NCBI GenBank assembly: GCA_038237435.1
Contig: JBBRYT010000010.1
Coordinates: forward strand, 62,001-126,000
Origin: JACCTI01 sp038237435
GTDB taxonomy: Bacteria > Verrucomicrobiota > Verrucomicrobiia > Chthoniobacterales > UBA10450
Direction: 5' to 3'
DNA: 64,000 nt
Positions 8,563-16,550 of this stretch are shown piece after piece. The position numbers and the translations under genes are program-made. Numbering within the stretch: position 1 is the first letter of the stretch; each line of letters opens with the position of its first letter. Under the pieces are notes generated by a model. The model did not search any database, had not been told where the DNA came from, and was given only the letters and a program-made list of their open reading frames with translations.

Positions 8563-9318
8563 GTGGCGGAACTGAAGGAGATCGTTGGTTATATCGATGA
8601 ATTTCTCAGGATCGATCACTGCGACGATTGGGCGAATGCTCTCAACGGTTTGCAGGTGGAAAATTCCGGCACTGTGAAAAAAATTGGAGCGGCCGTGGAC
8701 GCGTCGAGCCGCATTTTCCGCGCGGCGGCGGAGCGCGGGATCGATTTAATTCTCGTGCATCACGGACTTTTCTGGGCCGGTCCGCAACCGATCGCGGGCG
8801 CGGTGCGACGGCAGATCGCCACCTTATTCGAGCGCGACATCGCGCTCTACAGCGCGCATCTGCCGCTCGATGTGCATCCGGTCGTCGGCAACAATGCCCA
8901 ACTGGCCGCTGCCCTTGGCCTGACCGCGACGGAGCCGTTTTTCGAAGAGAAGGACCAATTGATCGGCCTGCGCGCGAAGTTGCAAATTTTTCCGAATGAG
9001 CTCGCGCGCAAACTCGAGCACTCGTTAGGCAGCAGTGTTAAACTTTTCGCGAGCGGCCCGCCTACCACGGCCGAAATCGGAATTATCACTGGTGGCGCGG
9101 GGAGCGAGATTTATGCGGTGGCACGAGAAGGTATCGATACCTTCATCACCGGCGAAGCGCCGCACTGGGCGGCCGTCGCTGCCGAAGAACTTGGTCTCAA
9201 CCTCTTGTTAGGCGGACATTACGCCACTGAGACTTTCGGAGTAAAAGCGCTGGCCACGCACCTCGCGGAACATTTCGATCTGCCGTGGGAATTTCTTGAT
9301 GCCCCGACCGGTCTTTGA
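8563..9318 (+). CDS. Nif3-like dinuclear metal-centre protein
   Basis: 251 aa member of the Nif3/YbgI (GTP cyclohydrolase I type 2) family, which forms hexamers with a two-metal site. Metal-ligand regions are visible: LILVHHGLFW, ALYSAHLPLDVHP and the C-terminal GEAPHWAAVAAEELGLNLLLGGHYATE. The biochemical role of the family is poorly settled. The start is GTG (GTGGCGGAACTG). Two dispersed-motif hits fall in this gene: TCG-TTA-GGC at 9022 (Ser-Leu-Gly) and TTG-TTA-GGC at 9205. Confidence 0.88.
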   Translation: MAELKEIVGYIDEFLRIDHCDDWANALNGLQVENSGTVKKIGAAVDASSRIFRAAAERGIDLILVHHGLFWAGPQPIAGAVRRQIATLFERDIALYSAHLPLDVHPVVGNNAQLAAALGLTATEPFFEEKDQLIGLRAKLQIFPNELARKLEHSLGSSVKLFASGPPTTAEIGIITGGAGSEIYAVAREGIDTFITGEAPHWAAVAAEELGLNLLLGGHYATETFGVKALATHLAEHFDLPWEFLDAPTGL

Positions 9319-9352
9319 GGAAGCTCCTCACTTCCGGCCCAGGCCGTAGCTA

Positions 9353-12217
9353 ATGGAACCCTTGATTACGTGTCTTGGCTTCGTCCTGGTGGTGGCGCTG
9401 CTCGTGCCATTCATTCTCGCTTTCGCGCATGCGCGCAAAATCAAGGCACTCGAAACCATCGTGGGAAAATTAGGCGCGCGCATTAACTCATTGGAATCGC
9501 AAATCCGCGGCCCGGTTGCGCCGCTGCCGGAAGAACCAGTCGTTAGGCCGATACCCGAGCCCCCTACCATTGCAGTTCCACCACCCTTGCCGACAATCGC
9601 ACGAGCCGCAGCGCCAACACCTCCGCCTGTCATCGTTACACCATCGAAGCCCGCTGCGAAACCGCGCGCCGCGATCGATTGGGAAAGTTTTCTCGGAGTA
9701 AAACTCTTCGCCTGGATCGGCGGCTTCGTTCTTTTCCTCGGCGTTGTCTTCCTCGTGAAGTACGCCTTCGAAAATAACGTCATCACGCCAGTCACGCGCG
9801 TCATCGGTGGAGCGACTATCGGTTGCACCCTCATCGCCATTGGTTGGTTCGCGGCACGACGTGATTACCGCGTTCCCGGCCAAAGCCTCTGCGCCACGGG
9901 TGTGGTCATTCTTTATGCCGATATTTTTGGTGCGCATGCCTTCTATGGTTTGGTCTCGTTAGGCACAGCCTTCGCCCTCATGTCCGTCGTGACGGTCGCG
10001 GCCTTTTTCCTCGCCGTCCGACTCAACGCACAGGTTGTGGTTATCCTCGGATTGCTTGGCGGATTTCTCACGCCGGCCTTGCTCAATGAGCATACCGATC
10101 AACCGCTGCGTCTTTTCGGTTATATCGCACTTCTCAACGCCGGCATCGCCGCCGTTGTCTTGCGCAAGCGCTGGAATTATCTGCTCGTGCTCGCCGCCGC
10201 GGGCACCGCACTCATGCAGCTCGCGTGGGCGAGCGAATTCAATCCGGGTAAAGCCACCGCGGGAATGCTCATTTTTCTCGGCTTCGAAGCGCAATTTCTT
10301 CTCTTCGCCTGGCTGCGGCAGAAAATTCAACCGCCGGAAAAATGGTCGATGGCCGCGGCTTGCATCACAGGAGCATCCGCGCTGGCATTCGGTTTCTTCT
10401 TGTTAGACTTCAGCTCGCTCGCGACGCGCCCGGGCTACTTCTTCGGCTATACTTTTCTCGCCGATATCGGTCTGCTCGCGCTCGCTTTGTCGCGCAAACA
10501 TCCCGCGCGCATATCGGCGCCTTCCGGCAGTATTATTTTTCTTCTCCTCGCGAGCTGGACTGCCCTTTTTCTGCGCCAAGATCTTCTTTGGTGGGCCCTC
10601 GGCACCTATCTGCTCTTCGCATTGATCCACGCTGGTTTTTCCGTCTGGCCGGCACGCGCGGAAACCAAGACGGCCGCACCGATCTGGCAGAGCTACGTCC
10701 CATTGCTCGCGCTCGCCTTGCTTTTCATCGCCGTGTGGCGCGGCGAAACTTCCTTTGCCATTTGGGCGGTGGTGCTGGTGATCGACATCATCGCCGTCCT
10801 CCTGGCGATAACATCCAAGTCTGTCGTGGCCTTGCTCGCCGCTTTGCTCGCCACGCTGTTTACCGCCGGACTTTGGGTGGTAACCGCGCCCCCGCTTCAC
10901 CAAAGCGTCGTCGGCATTCTGATGGTGATCGGCACCTTTGGCGTCTTCTTTTCCAGCGCCTCCAGTTTCGTTACGCGCAAGCTCGGCCTAACGAGCGCTG
11001 ATTCCCGCCGTCACGTCCCGGCGCTTTCTGCCGCGATGCCATTTGTGCTCTTGTTAATGGTCATCGCCAAGCTGCCGATTGGCGTGCCTACGGCGGTCTT
11101 CGCTGTCGCGTTACTTCTAGCGGTTCTTCTTCTCGCTCTCGGAATTTTGTCGAGCACCAGCTGGGTCGCAGCCGTCGCGCTCATCTTCACCTGGGCGGTG
11201 GAATGCGAATGGCACACCATGCACCTCGCCGATAGCTATGCCTTCATCGCGCTCGGCTGGTATGTTGTCTTTTTTCTTCTTTTCGTCGCTTATCCATTCT
11301 TCTCTGCGGAGAAAAAGAGCTGGTTGCCCTGGGCCATCGGTTCGCTCTCGGGCCTCCTTCATTTTGCCCTCATCTTCGATCTCAAATCGATCTACCCACA
11401 AATGCAGAACGGCCTGGTGCCAGCCGCCTTCGCCATGCCATTTGCCTTTGGCGTCTGGTTCCTAACTAAAAAACAAGGCGTCCTCCCGGCTTCTGGTGAT
11501 GCGCGCTTGGCCTGGCAGGGTGCTACGGCGCTGTTCTTTCTAAGTCTTATTTTTCCGATCGAATTCGACCGGGAATGGGTCACGCTCGGTTGGGCCGTGG
11601 AAGGTGTTGCCTTGCTAGCTCTCTTTCGCGGCGTGCCGAACAAAGGACTACGCATTGTGGGCACAGGTATGCTCAGCCTTGCATTCGTTAGGCTAGCTCT
11701 TAATCCCGCTGTCTTGGAATATCATCGGCGCACGCCGGTTCGTATTTGGAACTGGTACCTTTATGCCTATGGCCTGACGAGTCTTTGTTTGTTTGGTGGC
11801 GCGCACCTGCTGCGTAACTGTCGCGAAACCTTGTTCGCCCGCATCGCGCCTCGATACCTTTATACCCTTGGCACGATTCTCACCTTCCTTCTCCTCAACA
11901 TCGAGATCGCCGACTTCTTTTCCATTGGCCCGACCCTCGTCTTTTCGTTCTCCGGAAACTTCGCCCGGGACATGAGCTACTCGATCGCCTGGGCCCTCTT
12001 TGCCTTTGCCCTACTGCTGGTTGGGATGAAGAAAGACATGCGCTTCGTGCGGTACGCCGGCTTGGCCTTGTTGCTGGTCACACTCGTGAAACTGTTCCTG
12101 CACGATCTTGGTTACTTGAGTCAGCTCTATCGCATTGGTGCCTTTATTGGTGTCGCGCTCATTCTCATTATTGCCTCGTTTGTCTATCAACGCTTCCTCG
12201 CGCCGCGCACGCCTTAG
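9353..12217 (+). CDS. DUF2339 polytopic membrane protein
   Basis: 954 aa, inner membrane. It has an N-terminal membrane anchor, a helical and Pro-rich cytoplasmic linker (residues about 25-105), then the DUF2339 signature DWESFLGVKLFAWIGGFVLFLGVVFLVKYAFE and more than twenty further hydrophobic segments to the C-terminus. The molecular function of DUF2339 proteins is unknown. The gene contains several motif copies read in different frames (9540 Val-Val-Arg, 9956 Ser-Leu-Gly, 10986 Leu-Thr-Ser, 11685 Val-Arg-Leu). The stop codon lies inside a hairpin that probably ends transcription. Confidence 0.85.
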   Translation: MEPLITCLGFVLVVALLVPFILAFAHARKIKALETIVGKLGARINSLESQIRGPVAPLPEEPVVRPIPEPPTIAVPPPLPTIARAAAPTPPPVIVTPSKPAAKPRAAIDWESFLGVKLFAWIGGFVLFLGVVFLVKYAFENNVITPVTRVIGGATIGCTLIAIGWFAARRDYRVPGQSLCATGVVILYADIFGAHAFYGLVSLGTAFALMSVVTVAAFFLAVRLNAQVVVILGLLGGFLTPALLNEHTDQPLRLFGYIALLNAGIAAVVLRKRWNYLLVLAAAGTALMQLAWASEFNPGKATAGMLIFLGFEAQFLLFAWLRQKIQPPEKWSMAAACITGASALAFGFFLLDFSSLATRPGYFFGYTFLADIGLLALALSRKHPARISAPSGSIIFLLLASWTALFLRQDLLWWALGTYLLFALIHAGFSVWPARAETKTAAPIWQSYVPLLALALLFIAVWRGETSFAIWAVVLVIDIIAVLLAITSKSVVALLAALLATLFTAGLWVVTAPPLHQSVVGILMVIGTFGVFFSSASSFVTRKLGLTSADSRRHVPALSAAMPFVLLLMVIAKLPIGVPTAVFAVALLLAVLLLALGILSSTSWVAAVALIFTWAVECEWHTMHLADSYAFIALGWYVVFFLLFVAYPFFSAEKKSWLPWAIGSLSGLLHFALIFDLKSIYPQMQNGLVPAAFAMPFAFGVWFLTKKQGVLPASGDARLAWQGATALFFLSLIFPIEFDREWVTLGWAVEGVALLALFRGVPNKGLRIVGTGMLSLAFVRLALNPAVLEYHRRTPVRIWNWYLYAYGLTSLCLFGGAHLLRNCRETLFARIAPRYLYTLGTILTFLLLNIEIADFFSIGPTLVFSFSGNFARDMSYSIAWALFAFALLLVGMKKDMRFVRYAGLALLLVTLVKLFLHDLGYLSQLYRIGAFIGVALILIIASFVYQRFLAPRTP

Positions 12218-12239
12218 CTGCCACGGCTTGCCAGCTAAG
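12213..12239 (+). terminator. Likely hairpin terminator after the DUF2339 gene
   Basis: CTTAGCTG (12213-12220) pairs perfectly with CAGCTAAG (12232-12239), and the stem is extended by flanking GCC/GGC-type pairs around the loop. It overlaps the TAG stop at 12215-12217 and is followed by a short T-rich run (TTTCCTC). The T-tract is weak, so the termination role is tentative. Confidence 0.45.
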
Positions 12240-12317
12240 TTTCCTCTGCCGACATTCTGTCATGTTGATGCGCGGTTTGATGGGGTCCGCATGGCGCTCT
12301 ACTTGAAGTAGCGCGAG

Positions 12318-12480
12318 TTACTTCCCGTCGTGCGCGGCTTGTAGCTTGGCCAGGTCGAGCTATTTCATTTGCATTAAAGCGCGCATGACTCGCTCAAATC
12401 CGCTCGTGTCCTTCTCCTTCGCCCATTCCCGGAAAACGGCCGGAACAATTTGCCAGGAAAGGCCGCCTGGCGTCGAACCA
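12318..12480 (-). pseudogene. C-terminal remnant of a VOC/PhnB-like protein
   Basis: Reading the minus strand of this otherwise empty 365-bp gap (12218-12582) gives LSWQIVPAVFREWAKEK, then FERVMRALMQMK, a TAG stop, then LDLAKLQAAHDGK and TAA. This is the conserved C-terminal end of PhnB/3-demethylubiquinone methyltransferase-like VOC proteins (SWQIVP...VMxAMLQMKKxDIxxLxxA), with a stop in place of a usual Lys. No N-terminal two thirds and no start were found, so this is a dead fragment. The rest of the gap, 12481-12582, shows nothing recognisable beyond the leader of the next gene. Confidence 0.6.
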
Positions 12481-12582
12481 TAAAAAGGGAGTGATCTTTT
12501 GCATCGAGCCATCATGCGGCAAACATCCTGCGCTTCAAATCTTTCTTGCAGCCTAGAGGCTGAGGAGAATCGAAGAGAAAGA

Positions 12583-13278
12583 GTGAAGACTGGCGCCTAC
12601 TTTATCTTTTCTATCCTCGCGCTTGTCTCGATTGTTCGCGCCGACACCATTCAGCCCAATTCCGGCCCGGAAATTGTTGGGACGGTGACGAAGTATGCGA
12701 ACAGCTCTTTTGCGGTGCGCGGCGCGGACGGCAAAGTCCAGACTTACTCTTCCAATAGCATCAAGCGGATCGTTTTTGATCCGCGACCGATTCCGGCCAA
12801 GGTCGCTTCGCGGACGAAAGGTGCGCTCGAAGGTAAGGTTAGCTTGTACGAAAATGGCAGCTTCGCTTTTGCTGGTCCTACGGGCGTGGAAAAATTGCCG
12901 GCCATCTTTATAGATCAGATTAGTTTCGGCGGCGACCGCGGGCCCGAGATTGATACGATCAGTAAGGGGAACCAGGTCGATCTCAGTAAGCACCTTGTCC
13001 TGGGTAGCGTAACGATCGTGGATTTCTATGCCGATTGGTGTGGTCCTTGTAAGCAGCTCTCACCTACTCTCGAACAGCTCGCCCGGACCGATCCGGAGAT
13101 TGCCGTCCGCAAGATCGACATTATTAACTGGGAGTCAGCCGTGGCGAAGCAATATCAGGTTACGTCCATCCCGCGGGTCGAAGTCTATAATCGCGCGGGT
13201 AAGCTCGTGGGCACGGTGCGTGGCGTTTCGCCCGAGGAAGTGCGGCGCTACGTAGCGCAGGCGAAAGCGGGCGGTTAG
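12583..13278 (+). CDS. Secreted thioredoxin-fold protein with duplicated N-terminal domain
   Basis: 231 aa from a GTG at 12583; an in-frame start at 12499 adds 28 residues but would bury the signal peptide. The signal peptide is TGAYFIFSILALVSIVRA. Two related segments follow of about 40 residues each (EIVGTVTKYANSSFAVRGADG and ALEGKVSLYENGSFAFAGPTG), then a thioredoxin domain with the redox motif WCGPC (about residues 152-156), and SIPRVEVYNRAGKLVG containing the cis-Pro loop. It probably acts as a periplasmic disulfide reductase or redox sensor. The stop abuts that of a convergent gene. Confidence 0.82.
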   Translation: MKTGAYFIFSILALVSIVRADTIQPNSGPEIVGTVTKYANSSFAVRGADGKVQTYSSNSIKRIVFDPRPIPAKVASRTKGALEGKVSLYENGSFAFAGPTGVEKLPAIFIDQISFGGDRGPEIDTISKGNQVDLSKHLVLGSVTIVDFYADWCGPCKQLSPTLEQLARTDPEIAVRKIDIINWESAVAKQYQVTSIPRVEVYNRAGKLVGTVRGVSPEEVRRYVAQAKAGG

Positions 13279-14358
13279 TTAAGGTCGCAAGAGCCAGCCC
13301 CCGATATCAGCTAGCTTCGTGCAACCGCAAAGTAACATGGCTTCGTCGAGTTCTCGCCGGAGAATCTCCAGGACGTTACTGACGCCTTCCTGACCGGCGA
13401 CGGACAAACCCCATAAGACTGGCCGCCCTACCAGGACCGCCCGTGCCCCGAGTGCTACGGCCTTAAGCACATCACTTCCGCGCCGGATGCCACCATCCAC
13501 ATAGATCTCGCAAAGGTCACCAGCCGCTTCCGCTACGTACGGTAACACTTCACAAGTAGCAGGCGCGGTATCGAGTTGTCGTCCACCGTGATTAGAAATA
13601 ACCAAGGCCTTGGCGCCGTGCTGGACGCAGCGCCGCGCATCGTCAGCCCGACAAACCCCTTTCACGACCACTGGTAAGCGAGTTGAGCTACACAACCATT
13701 CCAGATCATCGAACCCGAGATCTTGTTTGAAGTTAGCTCTCACGTAAGCAGCGAGCCCGGACCCTTGCACTTCCGGCATATCGCCTTTGCCTAAGGGCGA
13801 GAGGTTTGCCACCGCGAGGCCATCCGGCAAAGTGAAACGGTGGCGCGCATCGCGTTCGCGCGTCCCCAAGCCGGGCGCATCTACCGTGAGTACGATCGCT
13901 TCCGCTCCGGCTGCTTCCGCTCGCTGGACTAGCTCAAAGGTGATCCCACGGTCCTGGTAGATGTAGAGTTGGAACCAACGCGGAGTAGCTGCCTCGGCAA
14001 AAACCAACTCCATGGAGGTATTCGAAAGCGAACTAAGAACAAACAAGGTCCTGGCATCCTTAGCTGCCTTGGCCGTCGCGGTTTCGCCTTCTGCGCAAGC
14101 CAGTTTGTGGAACGCTGTCGGCGCGACCACTATTGGCATCGAGATAGGCTGACCTAGGACGGTAGTGGCTAGATCGCGCCTACCTACGCTGGCGAGCACG
14201 CGGTAGTAGAGCTTCAGTCGCTCCCAACCAGCTGCGTTCTCGCGCAGTGTGATCTCATCCAGCGCGCCGCCGTCGTAGTAATCGCAGCAGTCCTTGGCTA
14301 GCTTACCGCGAGCGGCCTGTGCGTAATCGGCGACATTGAGTAAAAATGCGGGCTCCAC
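13279..14358 (-). CDS. FMN-dependent alpha-hydroxy-acid oxidase or dehydrogenase
   Basis: 359 aa TIM-barrel flavoprotein of the glycolate oxidase/L-lactate dehydrogenase family. The FMN site starts at MPIVVAPTAFHKLACAEGE. Lys233 lies in PVVVKGV, and the active-site signature SNHGGRQLD places the catalytic base at His257. The C-terminal YVDGGIRRGSDVLKAVALGA and GRPVLWGL complete the phosphate site. It oxidises a 2-hydroxy acid (lactate, glycolate or mandelate-like) to the 2-oxo acid. The start appears to be GTG at 14358. It is co-directional with the small ABM-like gene upstream (11-nt gap) and probably forms an operon with it. Confidence 0.92.
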   Translation of the reverse strand: MEPAFLLNVADYAQAARGKLAKDCCDYYDGGALDEITLRENAAGWERLKLYYRVLASVGRRDLATTVLGQPISMPIVVAPTAFHKLACAEGETATAKAAKDARTLFVLSSLSNTSMELVFAEAATPRWFQLYIYQDRGITFELVQRAEAAGAEAIVLTVDAPGLGTRERDARHRFTLPDGLAVANLSPLGKGDMPEVQGSGLAAYVRANFKQDLGFDDLEWLCSSTRLPVVVKGVCRADDARRCVQHGAKALVISNHGGRQLDTAPATCEVLPYVAEAAGDLCEIYVDGGIRRGSDVLKAVALGARAVLVGRPVLWGLSVAGQEGVSNVLEILRRELDEAMLLCGCTKLADIGGWLLRP

Positions 14359-14369
14359 CTCTCGTGATC

Positions 14370-14729
14370 CTAATGAGCTGCGTGCTCAAGGACAAACCAC
14401 GCCGGTTTCAAATGCGCCAGTGGTTCCCGGAGTTTGTCTAGTTCATGCGCCGGTCCGTGTAGCTCTATTCGAAGCAGATCGGCAATGGTCATGACTTCGG
14501 CGAGAAGCTGACCGACGTTACCGAGGTGTGTGAGAATGCCTTCGGCATCAGCATAACCTTCGCGACAGAAGATCTCGTCGCCATTAAGAGTAAACTCGTA
14601 GAAGAGATTTTTCTCTTCGCTGCGCGTTTTCGCGATGAATTCCGGCAGCCGAGCCTTAAAGGCTTCGAGCTTGCCCGGATGAGCCTTGAAGTAGGGATGA
14701 AGGCTTACGAAGTTCGAGAGAGTGGCCAT
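14370..14729 (-). CDS. Antibiotic biosynthesis monooxygenase (ABM)-like small protein
   Basis: About 119 aa. The layout fits a dimeric ferredoxin-like ABM/quinol monooxygenase fold: HPGKLEAFKARLPEFIAKTRSEEKNLFYEFTLNGDEIFCREGYADAEGILTHL, with the typical 'xE..Y.D..A...H' pattern. The remainder (IELHGPAHELDKLREPL) also fits. Relatives often act on quinones or are uncharacterised. The ATG at 14729 is preferred; a GTG at 14744 is possible. It is located immediately upstream of the FMN oxidase on the same strand. Confidence 0.65.
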   Translation of the reverse strand: MATLSNFVSLHPYFKAHPGKLEAFKARLPEFIAKTRSEEKNLFYEFTLNGDEIFCREGYADAEGILTHLGNVGQLLAEVMTIADLLRIELHGPAHELDKLREPLAHLKPAWFVLEHAAH

Positions 14730-14788
14730 CCCCGAAGGGTGCACTTCGGCGAGAAACAGGTCGAGCTTGAAACGTCGCCGCGAAGAAG

Positions 14789-14869
14789 TGCTCGGGGGGG
14801 GACTTGAACCCCCATGCCTTACGGCATACGCCCCTCAAACGTACGTGTCTGCCATTTCACCACCCGAGC
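14789..14869 (-). tRNA. tRNA-Leu (anticodon GAG)
   Basis: The reverse strand folds as a class II tRNA. The acceptor GCTCGGG pairs with CCCGAGC, with discriminator A and no encoded CCA. The anticodon stem TACGT/GCGTA closes the loop TTGAGGG with anticodon GAG. A long variable arm (TGCCGTAAGGCA) and the T arm GGGGGTTCAAGTCCCCC follow. It reads CUC/CUU leucine codons. It rules out an upstream start for the DUF1573 gene. Confidence 0.95.
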
Positions 14870-14986
14870 AAAAACGCGGCCGGGCCGACCGCAGCTCAAG
14901 ATGGTAAAGCGATGTGCGCCCCTGGCAAGTGGCAAGTCGATGGAAAGCGGATTGACAGAGAATGTTTCCGCCTTTTTGCTAGCGAC

Positions 14987-15658
14987 ATGAAATTAAAGGC
15001 CCTCACTCTTTTTGCCGCATTTTTTTTCTGCCTCGTGACGGCCGGACATGCCGAGCTCGTCTTCGAAAAAACGGAGATCGAATTGCACCCGAAAGCGACA
15101 GATGCCGACGCCGTGGCCAATTTCAAATACGAAAACAAGGGGAAAACACCGATCAAGATCAAGTCGGTGAAGAGTTCATGCGGTTGCACGGTTGCCTCCT
15201 CGCGCAAGGACGAGGTCGCGCCGGGCGAGAAGGGCGAGGTGACTGCGACTTTTCATATTGGCGGGCGCACCGGACTGCAGCAAAAAGGCATCACGGTGGA
15301 AACCGACGATGCGACGCAGCCAGTGATGAATTTGATGCTGAAAGCTGTCATCGAACAAGCACTCGAGATTCAGCCGCAATTTGTCTACTGGCAGGCGGGA
15401 GAAAAGCCGGCGCCTAAGAGCTTCAAGGTCAAAGCCGGCAAGGATGTGAGCCTTACTAAAGTAGAGATAGCCTCCTCGAATCCCGACTACACCGCGAAGG
15501 TCGAGAAAGTCTCGGCTGGCGAATTCAACATCATGGTGCAACCCAAAGACACCGAGAAGATGTCGAATGTCACCTTCACCATCAAAACTGACCTCCCACA
15601 GCCCTACTACGTAACGGCACGCGTGACTCCGGCGGCCGACGCCGCTGTCAAGCAGTGA
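14987..15658 (+). CDS. DUF1573 secreted protein
   Basis: 223 aa. Signal peptide KLKALTLFAAFFFCLVTAGHA; then the DUF1573 Ig-like fold with NFKYENKGKTPIKIKSVKSSCGCTV, whose SSCGCT is diagnostic, and DEVAPGEKGEVTATFHIGG. A second beta domain follows to the C-terminus. The ATG at 14987 is chosen because upstream extension runs through the tRNA. The stop overlaps the GTG start of the rhodanese gene by 4 nt, starting a cluster of four overlapping exported or membrane proteins. Exact function unknown; DUF1573 proteins are common in Planctomycetes, Verrucomicrobia and Bacteroidetes. Confidence 0.88.
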   Translation: MKLKALTLFAAFFFCLVTAGHAELVFEKTEIELHPKATDADAVANFKYENKGKTPIKIKSVKSSCGCTVASSRKDEVAPGEKGEVTATFHIGGRTGLQQKGITVETDDATQPVMNLMLKAVIEQALEIQPQFVYWQAGEKPAPKSFKVKAGKDVSLTKVEIASSNPDYTAKVEKVSAGEFNIMVQPKDTEKMSNVTFTIKTDLPQPYYVTARVTPAADAAVKQ

Positions 15659-16080
15659 AGCCTGCCCTGCCGCAGGCTTTACTTTTGTTAGGCCTGGCTC
15701 TCCTGCCGGCGATCGGGCAGGCCATTTATCTGCGGCACGACATTGCCTGGGAGGCGGCGCCGCTTCTTCCCGATGAAGTTAAGTTAGTGGACGCCCGCGC
15801 CTGGGGTAACTCTCTCCTATGGGTGGATGCGCGGCCTAACGAGCAGTTCGAAGAGGCTCATATTCCTGGAGCTATCCTGCTTAACGAAGATCACTGGCAG
15901 GAGCTACTACCGCAGATGCTGGCCCTCTGGTCGCCCGACCGCCGCACGGTAGTTTATTGTAGCCGCCAAACTTGTGCGGCTAGTCACGAGGTAGCCAAGC
16001 GTCTGCGCGAGGATGCGGGTTTGAAAGATGTTTATGTCCTGCACGGTGGTTGGGAAAGCTGGCAGGAAATGAATCGCTAG
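15655..16080 (+). CDS. Exported rhodanese-domain protein
   Basis: 141 aa. A hydrophobic N-terminus (PQALLLLGLALLPAIGQAIYL) suggests export or anchoring. The rhodanese domain has LWVDARPNEQFEEAHIPGAILLN and the active-site loop VYCSRQTCAAS with nucleophilic Cys, then VLHGGWESW. Rhodaneses transfer sulfane sulfur or act as redox relay domains. The GTG start overlaps the DUF1573 stop, and MauE follows within 6 nt. Linkage of a thiol enzyme to MauE fits a periplasmic sulfur or thiol-redox module. Confidence 0.87.
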   Translation: MKPALPQALLLLGLALLPAIGQAIYLRHDIAWEAAPLLPDEVKLVDARAWGNSLLWVDARPNEQFEEAHIPGAILLNEDHWQELLPQMLALWSPDRRTVVYCSRQTCAASHEVAKRLREDAGLKDVYVLHGGWESWQEMNR

Positions 16081-16085
16081 GTCTC

Positions 16086-16550
16086 ATGCCAGGGCGTCTA
16101 CCACTCGTTAGGCTAGTTCTCGCTCTTTTGCTCGGCGGGACTTTCATCTATACCGGTATAGTCAAAGTGCTTGATCCTTTGCATTTCGCCAGCGAGATCG
16201 GCAACTATCGCCTGGTCTCATGGCCCATCGGACTGGGCGTCGCCTTCTATCTGCCCTGGCTGGAAATTCTTTGCGGTCTCGCTCTTATATTGGGTTGGCT
16301 ACGTTCCGGCGCTACCGCCATTCTTATAGCTGCCACGTCCTTCTTTATTGTCTTGTCAGTGGTCACGCGGGCGCGCGGGATCGATCTCGCTTGCGGCTGC
16401 TTCGGCCGTGCCGGTAAGGGATTCGGTTTCACCTCACATCTTGCGATTGATTTCGCTCTCCTGGCCGCGCTTTGCCTACTCTGGTTCTGGTCGGCGCGCA
16501 CGGTCGAACCAGTGCAACCCCAGACCCAGCCTTCTTATCGCCCAGCATGA
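16086..16550 (+). CDS. MauE/DoxX-type membrane protein
   Basis: 154 aa with four transmembrane helices: LVLALLLGGTFIYTGIVKVLDP, VAFYLPWLEILCGLALILGWL, AILIAATSFFIVLSVVTRARG and LAIDFALLAALCLLWFW. The conserved DxxCGCFGR-like motif IDLACGCFGRAGKG before the last helix is characteristic of MauE-family proteins. These are thought to pass electrons for disulfide formation across the membrane. The ATG at 16086 is preferred; an upstream GTG at 16050 would overlap the rhodanese gene. The stop overlaps the PagL start by 4 nt (ATGA). Confidence 0.85.
   Translation: MPGRLPLVRLVLALLLGGTFIYTGIVKVLDPLHFASEIGNYRLVSWPIGLGVAFYLPWLEILCGLALILGWLRSGATAILIAATSFFIVLSVVTRARGIDLACGCFGRAGKGFGFTSHLAIDFALLAALCLLWFWSARTVEPVQPQTQPSYRPA

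Noticed and set aside
14952..14981. Promoter with TTGACA before the DUF1573 gene
   Set aside because: The -35-like hexamer is good, but the only -10 candidate at 18 bp spacing (TTGCTA) is poor and ends within 6 bp of the ATG.
14804..14986. N-terminal extension of the DUF1573 protein
   Set aside because: It would run through the tRNA-Leu gene and place 61 unrelated residues before a good signal peptide.
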